A DNA stretch of 21,286 bases, from contig JAEDIV010000025.1 of assembly GCA_016296675.1 (NCBI GenBank), forward strand, positions 1 to 21,286, written 5' to 3'. This document shows, one piece after another, positions 1-6,481 of this stretch (positions are counted from its first letter, which is position 1; each line of letters begins with the position of its first letter). The notes beneath the pieces were generated by a model, which was given only the letters and a program-made list of their open reading frames with translations, did not search any database and was not told the origin of the DNA. Position numbers and translations under genes: made by a program. Source of the stretch: Clostridia bacterium (lineage in GTDB: Bacteria; Bacillota; Clostridia; Christensenellales; Aristaeellaceae).

Positions 1-71
1 TTTCATGGAGATACACGATTAACGGAGTTTGAATGTATTTTGAGACAGCGCCTTCGCTTTTATGCGGTTAC

Positions 72-416
72 CTACGGATGAAGCATGCTTTTGATTTCAT
101 CCGACAGTGATAAAACAGCATGCCATTCAAAATCTGTCTTTACGGAATCTGCGTTCCACATGCTTGTATTCTCCATGCACCTGAATTTTTTATTCAATAA
201 TTGGCATTTAGAATATATTTGAGGGGTGATATATCCACTGTCCAATAGTCTGGATAACGTCGTTTCGTGTAAAAAAGAAATGCAATCACTGTCAAACTCT
301 TCAAATATGAAGGATTCTATATCCTGAGCATTACAATCCAAAAGAAACATCCCGCAGTTTTTGAGCGTTCCCAGAAAATAGTCGTATAACTGCTCATCGT
401 TTATTCTATTCGGCAT
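72..416 (-). CDS. Small acidic hypothetical protein (114 aa), low-GC accessory gene
   Basis: I do not recognise this family. The product is 114 residues, with about 18 acidic and 9 basic residues, no signal peptide and no membrane segment, so it should be a soluble cytoplasmic protein. The start is an ATG at 416 preceded by a GAGAGG ribosome binding site about five bases upstream, so the gene looks intact. It lies 40 bases downstream of the HAD gene on the same strand, and I see no convincing promoter between them. Its base composition is unusual: I counted 86 G+C in the 240 bases from 121 to 360 (36%), against 35 of 60 in a sample of the adjacent HAD gene. Small, acidic, single-domain and low-GC is how immunity proteins of polymorphic toxin systems often look, but no toxin gene is visible, so that is only a guess. 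Confidence 0.6.
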   Translation of the reverse strand: MPNRINDEQLYDYFLGTLKNCGMFLLDCNAQDIESFIFEEFDSDCISFLHETTLSRLLDSGYITPQIYSKCQLLNKKFRCMENTSMWNADSVKTDFEWHAVLSLSDEIKSMLHP

Positions 417-456
417 ATATCCCTCTCTTTTCAGTTTACATCAAAGTAGCCCCTTT

Positions 457-1356
457 TTACGACTCCAGATCTGTGTTGTCCATATTGAGCTGCAAAAGCC
501 ATTCGGGCGTGCCGCCTCTTACGGTGGCGCGCTCGATTTGTTTTTCGTGAAGGGACAGACAGTCGCTGTTGGATTTGATGCGGCGAAGGAGACGGGTGAC
601 GACGTTTTCGATTTCGCTGTTCTCGGAATAATCGGCAAGAACGGCATAGTCGCACCTTCCCTGCAGAATCATGTTGTCGCTCAAATTGGTTGCGCCTTCC
701 GCGTGGACGGCGATTGAGGTGCCGCCGCGGGTTCGGGTCATTTTCATGCAGGGCACGTCGGTTAAGCCGTCGCCGATATAAATCATATTGGCAAACGGCA
801 CGCGTCGCTTGTATTCGGGGGTGAAGCCGTTAAGGTCGCGGTCGTTGGTTACGTCCAGGATTCCCTTGTTGATTCTGAAAAGATGCTGGGTTTTTTCGGT
901 ATAGTTGACGGCGGTTGCGGGCCATTCAGCGATGCCGTCCTCTCCGTAGACAAAGCTTGCGGCAAACACCGCTTTGAACGCATGGGCGATGCGCGAGCCT
1001 TCGATGATCTCGCGAAGACCGGAGGAGATGATATAGTGCTCCACCTGTACGCCGATGTCTTCGCCGATCTTGTTGATTCTGCCAAACCAGCTTTCAACGC
1101 CGGGGAAGAATTCGACTTCAGCGCCAAGCTTTGAAAGCGATTCGCGCGTTAAAAGCCGCGTGCCTTTGCTGCGTCGCTTCATCATCAGCATGTAGGCCAG
1201 CACGCTGTCCATATGGTTTTCCATCTGCACCTTTTTGCATTCCCCCCAGAAGATGTCCGGTTCGACATTGATGCCGGGAAGAAAGGAGTATTCCTGCATA
1301 TCCTTTGGCGAAAGGGTTTTGTCAAAGTCATAGATCAAGGCGGCAATCGGTTTCAA
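457..1356 (-). CDS. HAD-superfamily phosphatase (299 aa)
   Basis: A haloacid dehalogenase-type hydrolase, expected to be a cytoplasmic Mg2+-dependent phosphatase of unknown substrate. Motif I is DFDKT with nucleophile D10 and acid/base D12. Motif II is the SSG around residue 113 (IISSGLREII). Motif IV is IGDGLTD near residues 192-198, the phosphoserine-phosphatase-like form. The segment between motifs I and II (about residues 20-110) is long and helical, consistent with a C1 cap. The start is a TTG at 1356-1354: the only upstream ATG (1367) is out of frame, abuts the AAAGGA motif with no spacing, and opens a four-codon frame whose TGA overlaps the TTG. The gene follows the zinc-ribbon/peptidoglycan-binding gene after a terminator-like hairpin, with no obvious promoter of its own, so it is probably expressed by read-through. 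Family certain, substrate unknown. Confidence 0.88.
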   Translation of the reverse strand: MKPIAALIYDFDKTLSPKDMQEYSFLPGINVEPDIFWGECKKVQMENHMDSVLAYMLMMKRRSKGTRLLTRESLSKLGAEVEFFPGVESWFGRINKIGEDIGVQVEHYIISSGLREIIEGSRIAHAFKAVFAASFVYGEDGIAEWPATAVNYTEKTQHLFRINKGILDVTNDRDLNGFTPEYKRRVPFANMIYIGDGLTDVPCMKMTRTRGGTSIAVHAEGATNLSDNMILQGRCDYAVLADYSENSEIENVVTRLLRRIKSNSDCLSLHEKQIERATVRGGTPEWLLQLNMDNTDLES

Positions 1357-1391
1357 AAGCGTTCCATTCCTTTCTGCGTACTGGATGGCAA

Positions 1392-1419
1392 AGCCGCTCC
1401 CGGAAAAGAGGGAGCGGCT
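1392..1419 (-). terminator. GC-rich hairpin after the zinc-ribbon/peptidoglycan-binding gene
   Basis: A perfect 10-bp stem (AGCCGCTCCC at 1392-1401 with GGGAGCGGCT at 1410-1419) closes an 8-base loop, 6 bases past the stop codon of the 666-aa gene. On the minus strand it is followed by only TTTG, so the U-tract is weak. It is probably a leaky terminator or an mRNA-stabilising hairpin, which would let the downstream HAD gene be read from the same promoter. Confidence 0.6.
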
Positions 1420-1425
1420 ATAAAC

Positions 1426-3426
1426 TTATTTGCTCTTTTTCGGAGCTTCGTCAGAGAACAGGAGAATCTGGGTGTTTTCATCCGCGATGCCGGTTACCTC
1501 AAGGCCTGCCGCCTGCTGGAACAGCTGAACGGAAGTCTTGGTCTTTTTGCCGAAGTCGCCGTCGATCTCTCCATCTAAGTAGCCAAGATCCGCAAGTCGC
1601 TGCTGAAGCTTGCGCACAGCGCTGCCCTCGGAACCGCTGGCGAGCGTCGAATAGGGAACGGGCGTGCTCGTCTGCACGGGTACGGGCGTTGCCTGCTGAA
1701 TGACTTCAACGCGTTCGCCCTTGATGATGGCGTCCAATTGGGCGTTGGAGGTTGCGCCGGTCAGCGCGGTGACCATATCGCGCACGCTCTGCCAGCGCTC
1801 TGCGGATTCTGCTTCCTTGATTTCCGCGGCCTTTGTGCTGTCAGATACAGCCAGCATGTCGTTGGTGATGCTGTTGTTGATGCTGTTCTGAATCGCCTTA
1901 AGGGCGGTGATGAAGCGTTCGTCGTTCACGTCCGGATCTTCGGGCATCATCTTGGAGATGGAATCCAGATCATCGGAGATCCTTGCGGTGATTGCGATCA
2001 TGCTGCTCGCCATACCGTCATAGCTTTTGAGGATTTCGTTCTGATAGGTGTCGCTGGCGCGATGCTGCATAAGCTCAATGCCGCTTAAATACAGATCATA
2101 CGTTACGCCGTCGATCGGCGCCTTTTTGGTCTTTTCGGTGATGTAGCTAAGGCCCATGATCACGCCGACCAGAACCGCTACAACCAGTATGGATGCGCAG
2201 GCATATTTGATGATTGCGATGGCCTTCGGGCTTAAGGGCTTGCGTCGCTCGTCAAACTCCATCTCTTCTTCAGACAGCTCGATTCCTTCCAGCTCCTCAT
2301 CGGAGATGTCCTCGCCTGCGTATTCCTGATCGTCTACCGGGATTTCGTCCATCTCGGGAAGATCGTTTAAGTTGAAGGCGTTTTCATCATCGATTTCCTC
2401 GAAGGTTTCTTCTTCGAGATTCTCAAGATCGAAGTTCTCTTCGCGCTTTTTCAAAAATCCGAATAAAGGCTTTTTCGCTTTGGCAGGCGCGGCATTTTCT
2501 TTTCCAGGCTTGAATTTTTCTGCCTTCCTGGGTGCGGATTCCTGCTGCGCGGGCTTGTCATAGCGGCCGGACTGGGCGTATTTTTCCATGTTCAGGCGGA
2601 ATTCCTCGTCGTCGTCCAGATTCAGATCGCGCGCGCGGAGTTCTTCGAACATTTCTTCGTCCAGAAGCTCTTCTTCGGTCTTTTTCTGTACTTTGGCCTT
2701 CTTCCTGGCCTTTTTCTTTGGTGGATTGAGCGCCTCTTTCAATTCCTCCAGCTCCTCGTCGTTGAGCGAATCGATCAGTTTCTGATCTTCGTCCGCTTCT
2801 TCCTCAGCTTTCTGGCGCTTTTGGCTTCTGCGTTCGCGCCTGGAGGCGGGCTTATCATCCTCAAAATCGAAACTCTCAGAAGCGTCCTGTTTCTCAATGA
2901 CTTCTTCGAAGGCTTCCTCATTGGCGAGCGCTTCTTCGTATTCGGGATCACCAAGGTCAATTACGATCTCTTCATCAGTATATTCGGCTTCTTCGTCGGC
3001 ATACTTGTCTTCTGCCTCCACTGCGCCGTCCGCTTCAGTGCTGTTGAGCGGCTCTTCGGCATAGACGGTTTCGGCAGGCGATTCCGTTTCCTGCTTTTCA
3101 GGCGCAGGCGTTTTGACGCCGGCGAAATCTTCGTTGTAGATTTCAGCCTCGGCTTCAACTTCGGCCTCGTCATAGCTGTATACCTGTTCGCTGGTGGCGC
3201 GATAGGTGGTGCGGGCGTCCACTTCGTTTTCGGAGGCGGAATCTTTGCCCATATAGGTGGTTTTTGTGTGGTTTGCAGGCAAACGCACAGCCTCACCGGG
3301 CTTGGTCTTTATCTGTGCACCGGTATAAGGCTGTCCCTCAAAGCGACTTTCGCCCACGGTTGCTTTGCAATGCGGACAAATATTGTCGTCGCTTCTAAGT
3401 GTTTTGCCACAATTGGAGCAGAACAT
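1426..3426 (-). CDS. Zinc-ribbon / acidic linker / transmembrane / peptidoglycan-binding protein (666 aa)
   Basis: A multi-domain membrane protein. Residues 1-25 form a zinc ribbon (C3-x2-C6, C17-x2-C20). Residues about 70-400 are a very Glu/Asp-rich, low-complexity and probably disordered stretch with a Lys-rich patch (PPKKKARKKAKVQKK) near residues 230-245. One hydrophobic helix lies at about 404-429 (CASILVVAVLVGVIMGLSYI). A helical region spans about 435-570, followed by a Pro/Thr/Val linker. Residues about 590-658 are a PG_binding_1 domain (VRKLQQRLADLGYLDGEIDG, then TKTSVQLFQQAAGL). With no signal peptide, the likely topology is zinc ribbon and acidic region inside, peptidoglycan-binding domain outside. 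The ATG at 3426 has a GGAGG site 7 bases upstream. It is the third gene of the unit starting at 4115. Its role is unknown; envelope anchoring or sensing is an inference from the domains. Confidence 0.85.
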   Translation of the reverse strand: MFCSNCGKTLRSDDNICPHCKATVGESRFEGQPYTGAQIKTKPGEAVRLPANHTKTTYMGKDSASENEVDARTTYRATSEQVYSYDEAEVEAEAEIYNEDFAGVKTPAPEKQETESPAETVYAEEPLNSTEADGAVEAEDKYADEEAEYTDEEIVIDLGDPEYEEALANEEAFEEVIEKQDASESFDFEDDKPASRRERRSQKRQKAEEEADEDQKLIDSLNDEELEELKEALNPPKKKARKKAKVQKKTEEELLDEEMFEELRARDLNLDDDEEFRLNMEKYAQSGRYDKPAQQESAPRKAEKFKPGKENAAPAKAKKPLFGFLKKREENFDLENLEEETFEEIDDENAFNLNDLPEMDEIPVDDQEYAGEDISDEELEGIELSEEEMEFDERRKPLSPKAIAIIKYACASILVVAVLVGVIMGLSYITEKTKKAPIDGVTYDLYLSGIELMQHRASDTYQNEILKSYDGMASSMIAITARISDDLDSISKMMPEDPDVNDERFITALKAIQNSINNSITNDMLAVSDSTKAAEIKEAESAERWQSVRDMVTALTGATSNAQLDAIIKGERVEVIQQATPVPVQTSTPVPYSTLASGSEGSAVRKLQQRLADLGYLDGEIDGDFGKKTKTSVQLFQQAAGLEVTGIADENTQILLFSDEAPKKSK

Positions 3427-3468
3427 ACGAGTTCCTCCTCATTATCAGTCGGCAACAAACATCATTGC

Positions 3469-3867
3469 CTAATTCGTGCCGCTTTCATCGGCATACATCG
3501 ATGAAGACGGGGAGTACTGCGTGATGGCGCTGGGACGCCTGATTTCAGGCGAGATCGTACTCACGGTTTTTTCGGGAAGCATCCAGCTGAAATACAGAAC
3601 CATAAGGAAAAACGCTGCGACGGATGCGGCCACACGGTATGGAAAACGCAAAAAACCACCGCGCCACAGGCATACTATGCCTATGGGCGGCAACACAACC
3701 AGAAGCGCAATCAAAAGATAAAGACGCTTCTTTTCTTCCTGCATTGCCTTTGGCGAAGAAACGTTTCTGGAATAGGTTCCGCTTCTGCGGCCCGGCTGGG
3801 GACGCGTGCGTTCAAACGTATTGTGGGCGTTTCTTGTGCCGGAAGGCCTGTTTCTGGGGCGATCCAT
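3469..3867 (-). CDS. Small two-helix membrane protein (132 aa), unknown function
   Basis: I do not recognise the family. The first 48 residues are Arg/Pro/Ser-rich and strongly basic. Two hydrophobic helices follow, at about 49-68 (LYLLIALLVVLPPIGIVCLW) and 78-97 (RVAASVAAFFLMVLYFSWML), then a polar tail of about 35 residues. The basic N-terminus should be cytoplasmic by the positive-inside rule, which also puts the tail inside. The ATG overlaps the stop of the TSCPD gene by one base (TAATG), a classic translational coupling arrangement, so the two are made together. The next gene downstream, the zinc-ribbon/peptidoglycan-binding protein, starts 42 bases on. The context suggests an envelope-associated partner of that protein. 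Confidence 0.8.
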   Translation of the reverse strand: MDRPRNRPSGTRNAHNTFERTRPQPGRRSGTYSRNVSSPKAMQEEKKRLYLLIALLVVLPPIGIVCLWRGGFLRFPYRVAASVAAFFLMVLYFSWMLPEKTVSTISPEIRRPSAITQYSPSSSMYADESGTN

Positions 3868-4115
3868 TATGCCATCTGCGCGCGGATCTCTTCAAGCGCG
3901 CGGGCAAGCTGGTCGGGGCAGCTCGTGCCGCCGCGGCACTGAATGCCTTTGAGAAGATCGATGACATCGTTGATTTTGCGGCCTTCAGCAAGTCTTGCAA
4001 CGCCCTGGGTGTTTCCGGTGCAGCCGCCGACGAACTGAACCTTGGAGATGGTTTCGCCGTCCATTTCAATCAGAATCTGGGAAGAACAGGTGCCCTTCGT
4101 GCGATATGCGTACAT
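3867..4115 (-). CDS. TSCPD domain-containing protein (82 aa, TIGR03905-like)
   Basis: A small cysteine-containing protein of the TSCPD family, named for the motif present here at residues 64-68. The same fold is found at the C-terminus of some B12-dependent ribonucleotide reductases, and the stand-alone form is common in Clostridia with no proven function. Visible features are four cysteines (C10, C32, C60, C66) that could bind a metal, and the conserved stretch GGCTGNTQGVARLAEGR around residues 30-46. The length is normal for the stand-alone family. The ATG at 4115 has a GGAGG site 7 bases upstream, and a perfect consensus promoter lies just ahead. It is the first gene of the unit and overlaps the next start by one base. 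Confidence 0.9.
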   Translation of the reverse strand: MYAYRTKGTCSSQILIEMDGETISKVQFVGGCTGNTQGVARLAEGRKINDVIDLLKGIQCRGGTSCPDQLARALEEIRAQMA

Positions 4116-4144
4116 AAATATTCCTCCGATATTTTATCATACCA

Positions 4145-4173
4145 ATTATACGCAAATTGTCAGATGCTGTCAA
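4145..4173 (-). promoter_or_regulatory. Perfect consensus sigma-A promoter for the TSCPD operon
   Basis: On the minus strand, TTGACA (4173-4168) is separated by exactly 17 bases from TATAAT (4150-4145). Transcription should start near 4138, giving a leader of about 20 bases that carries the GGAGGA ribosome binding site (4127-4122). Both hexamers and the spacer match the ideal, so strong constitutive expression is expected unless a repressor acts. I see no clear operator. Confidence 0.85.
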
Positions 4174-4195
4174 GTTTTTGCTTTTTCGCGGCGTT

Positions 4196-5071
4196 TCAGC
4201 CGGCATTTTCAGCAGATTCGATCAGATTATCCGGATACAGGAACAATTCGTTTAGCGTAACAAGCTGATAGCCGTTTTCGGAAAGAACGGGGATGGCGTT
4301 GGAAAGCGCCTTAAGGCCTGCATCCGTCATAGGATAGCACAGAATTGCGCCGGGATTGACCAGGTCAAAGGAAGAGGGCATACGTTCGTCCCAACGGACA
4401 ATGCCGTAGTATCCGTTTCCGGCCAGCCATGAATGGAGGAAGGGATCTGCGTCGTCTTCCAGATCATTCGTGGTCAGGAAATGAGGCATATAGTCTTCGC
4501 CGATGTAGGTGCGCAGAATCTCGGTCTGCTGAAGAAGGTTTTCGGCTTTGTCTTCGTCCATAAGCGTGCTTAAGCGGGTGTTGTCCATGGTGTGGTTTTC
4601 AATCTCGTGACCTGCGAAGGCTACGTTGATCCATGTGGAGGGATTCAGTTTGATTTCTGCGCCTGTTGGGAAGAAGGTGACTTTTGCGTCAAAGGTTCCG
4701 CACAGGCCGATGAGCGTTTCGATGTTCTGAGCGTCTGACAAAGTGTCTAAAACAATGGCAACCTTTTTATCATTGGTGTTTGCGCGCCTGAAAATAGGCA
4801 GCAGTCCTTCCTCTTCAGGAAGCGGCCTGAGTTCGTCGGGAGAGAAGGCGTTTTCGGGGGCTTGAACAATCGGCATGGTGGAAGATACGGGCGCGGTGAT
4901 GGGGAAGGAATTGATCTCCTCCGGCTCCTTCTGTGCATCTTTCCAGATAATGACACCCAGCACGATAATGACAACGATCATAAGAACCGTTATCAGACGG
5001 TTGTAATCCACGCGATAATTCTTTTTCGGTTTGTTATTTGTTTCGATTGGACCAAATCTTCCGTTTTGCAT
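4196..5071 (-). CDS. Membrane-anchored polysaccharide deacetylase-like protein with degenerate active site (291 aa)
   Basis: NodB-fold carbohydrate esterase 4 homologue. Residues 1-25 are a polar cytoplasmic tail, 26-43 one membrane helix, 44-100 a Pro/Glu-rich linker, and 102-280 the deacetylase-like domain outside the membrane. The fold is recognisable from KVAIVLD...AKVTFFPTGAEI (103-140), AGHEIENHT (153-161) and SENGYQLVTLNEL (264-276). The catalytic motifs have decayed. TFDDG became VLDTL (107-111), keeping D109 but losing the metal Asp. HxxxH became H160...N164. The RxPY region reads MPHFLTT (195-201). The terminal LLHD became LCYP (244-247). Metal-dependent deacetylation is therefore unlikely; it may bind glycan without cleaving it. 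The ATG at 5071 has AGGAGT 9 bases upstream and a near-consensus promoter. It diverges from galM. Confidence 0.85.
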   Translation of the reverse strand: MQNGRFGPIETNNKPKKNYRVDYNRLITVLMIVVIIVLGVIIWKDAQKEPEEINSFPITAPVSSTMPIVQAPENAFSPDELRPLPEEEGLLPIFRRANTNDKKVAIVLDTLSDAQNIETLIGLCGTFDAKVTFFPTGAEIKLNPSTWINVAFAGHEIENHTMDNTRLSTLMDEDKAENLLQQTEILRTYIGEDYMPHFLTTNDLEDDADPFLHSWLAGNGYYGIVRWDERMPSSFDLVNPGAILCYPMTDAGLKALSNAIPVLSENGYQLVTLNELFLYPDNLIESAENAG

Positions 5072-5105
5072 ATATTATTCACTCCTGGATCGTATATCCA
5101 TCTGT

Positions 5106-5134
5106 ATAATAGCAGTATTTATGCATTGTGTCAA
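5106..5134 (-). promoter_or_regulatory. Sigma-A promoter for the deacetylase-like gene
   Basis: On the minus strand, TTGACA (5134-5129), a 17-base spacer, then TATTAT (5111-5106). The predicted start is near 5099, with a leader of about 28 bases containing AGGAGT before the ATG at 5071. It lies about 30 bases from the galM promoter on the other strand, so the two divergent promoters share a short control region. Confidence 0.8.
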
Positions 5135-5164
5135 GCATATTCGCGTTTTACCCCGACGTTACTA

Positions 5165-5193
5165 TTGATTTTCCCTGCATAAACGAGTATAAT
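5165..5193 (+). promoter_or_regulatory. Sigma-A promoter for galM
   Basis: TTGATT (5165-5170), a 17-base spacer, then a perfect TATAAT (5188-5193). Transcription should begin near 5200. An upstream in-frame ATG at 5192 falls inside the -10 box and so cannot be on the mRNA, which confirms 5237 as the galM start. Confidence 0.85.
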
Positions 5194-5236
5194 GTGCTCA
5201 AGGATTAAAGATAAAAATGATACGGAGGTAGAGGAT

Positions 5237-6322
5237 ATGTATATCAGCATTGAGCCTTTCGGACAGGTTGGAGGAAAGAAAGCAAGCCTCTATACCCTCA
5301 AAAACGCATCCGGTGCGTTTGCCCAGATCACGGACTATTCCGGTGCAATCGTAAGGGTCGAAGTGCCGGATAAAAAGGGCAATCTTGACAATGTAGTTCT
5401 TGGCTTTAAAGATGTAAAGAACTACGTCAAAAACGACGGTTATCTGGGCGCTTTGATCGGCCCGGTAGGAAACCGCATTTCCAATGCAAAGTTCACTTTT
5501 AATGGAAAAGAGTATGCGTTTAACGCCAATGAAAACGGCACGACCCTTCTGCATTCGGGCTCATTCGGCTTCCACACCAAAATCTGGGACGCGGTATGCG
5601 AGGCGGATGAAAACAGCGCCCGCCTGATTCTCAAGGCAGAATTCCCGAATGAAGATACCGCTTTCCCCGGAAACCTCAAGGCTGAAGTTGTTTATACTTT
5701 CGATAATGAAAACGCGCTGACCATCAATTACAAAATTGAGTCTGATGCGCCCTCTTTTGCCAGCCCCACCAACCATGCTTACTTCAATTTAGGCGGCCTT
5801 TCGGGCAAAAAGGTTCCTTCCATTGAAAGGCAGACGATGGAGATCTTCGCCGACTACTATACCCGCGTAGATGCGAACTGCATCCCGGTTGAAAACGCGA
5901 AGGTCGACGGCACACCGTTTGATTTAAGAAATCCCGTCAAGATCAAGGACGGACACGCAAACGAAGAGACCAATGAGCAGATGAAATTCGGCGCGGGCTA
6001 TGACCACAACTTCATCCTCTCCGGCGAAAAATGCGAGAAGACCGGCCTGCGCTTTGCCGCGCGCGTTACCGACAAGAAAACCGGACGCATCATGAAGGTG
6101 TATACCGACATGCCCTCCGTCCAGTTCTACGCCGGAAATCACCTAAACCGCTATAATGCAGCTGAAAAACGCTATTACAAAGCGCGCCAAGGCCTGTGCC
6201 TCGAAACCCAGTTCACGCCCGACTCCATCAACAATGTCGGTGCGTTCGGATTTGATGTTGTTGAAATCACGCCCGAAAAGCCCTTTGTCTCCACTACCAA
6301 ATACGTATTTGAGGCAAAATAA
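5237..6322 (+). CDS. galM: Galactose mutarotase / aldose 1-epimerase (361 aa)
   Basis: Cytoplasmic enzyme that interconverts the alpha and beta anomers of galactose and other aldoses, feeding the Leloir pathway. The family signatures are in order: TTLLHSGSFGFH with H106, PTNHAYFNLGG with the catalytic-acid-type H180, GAGYDHNF with D256, and CLETQFTPDSIN with the catalytic-base-type E323. The 361-residue length is typical of the family. The start chosen is the ATG at 5237, which has GGAGGT 7 bases upstream. A start 45 bases further up is in frame but lies inside the -10 box of the promoter. The gene stands alone, with its own promoter and a terminator-like hairpin after it, and no other galactose genes are in the window. 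Confidence 0.95.
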   Translation: MYISIEPFGQVGGKKASLYTLKNASGAFAQITDYSGAIVRVEVPDKKGNLDNVVLGFKDVKNYVKNDGYLGALIGPVGNRISNAKFTFNGKEYAFNANENGTTLLHSGSFGFHTKIWDAVCEADENSARLILKAEFPNEDTAFPGNLKAEVVYTFDNENALTINYKIESDAPSFASPTNHAYFNLGGLSGKKVPSIERQTMEIFADYYTRVDANCIPVENAKVDGTPFDLRNPVKIKDGHANEETNEQMKFGAGYDHNFILSGEKCEKTGLRFAARVTDKKTGRIMKVYTDMPSVQFYAGNHLNRYNAAEKRYYKARQGLCLETQFTPDSINNVGAFGFDVVEITPEKPFVSTTKYVFEAK

Positions 6323-6380
6323 TCGCTTCCTTATTATTTAAGACGCGTATCTTTCTGTTTTGCCCGTGTTTTTCATATGT

Positions 6381-6409
6381 AGCCGCAGCTTTCCAGTTGC
6401 GGCTGCTTT
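6381..6409 (+). terminator. Hairpin terminator after galM
   Basis: A 10-bp stem with one G-T pair (AGCCGCAGCT at 6381-6390 with AGTTGCGGCT at 6395-6404) closes a TTCC tetraloop and is followed by GCTTTT. It lies 58 bases after the galM stop. The right arm doubles as the -35 region of the next promoter. Confidence 0.65.
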
Positions 6410-6425
6410 TCGCTTGTGGTAGAAT
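6397..6425 (+). promoter_or_regulatory. Probable extended -10 promoter for the FAD oxidoreductase gene
   Basis: TTGCGG (6397-6402), a 17-base spacer, then TAGAAT (6420-6425), with TGG directly before it giving an extended -10. The -35 box sits within the right arm of the galM terminator hairpin. A 6-bp inverted repeat, CTGTTT (6446-6451) and AAACAG (6456-6461), follows the predicted start and could be an operator, though this is weak. Confidence 0.5.
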
Positions 6426-6481
6426 GAAGGAAAAACCGCTTTATTCTGTTTTTTGAAACAGACGGCGAAAGGAGGAGCAGG

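Noticed and set aside
38..48. TTTTGAGACAG, which resembles the ends of some insertion sequences
   Set aside because: Only one copy and no transposase or matching inverted end in the window. Too short to call without the flanking sequence.
2372..3250. Apparent repeat region of GAA/GAG-rich DNA
   Set aside because: It is the coding of the acidic linker. No unit of constant length repeats.
2821..3504. A 227-codon hydrophobic open frame opposite the zinc-ribbon protein
   Set aside because: The Phe/Gly-rich translation is simply the complement of Glu/Ala-rich codons on the real strand.
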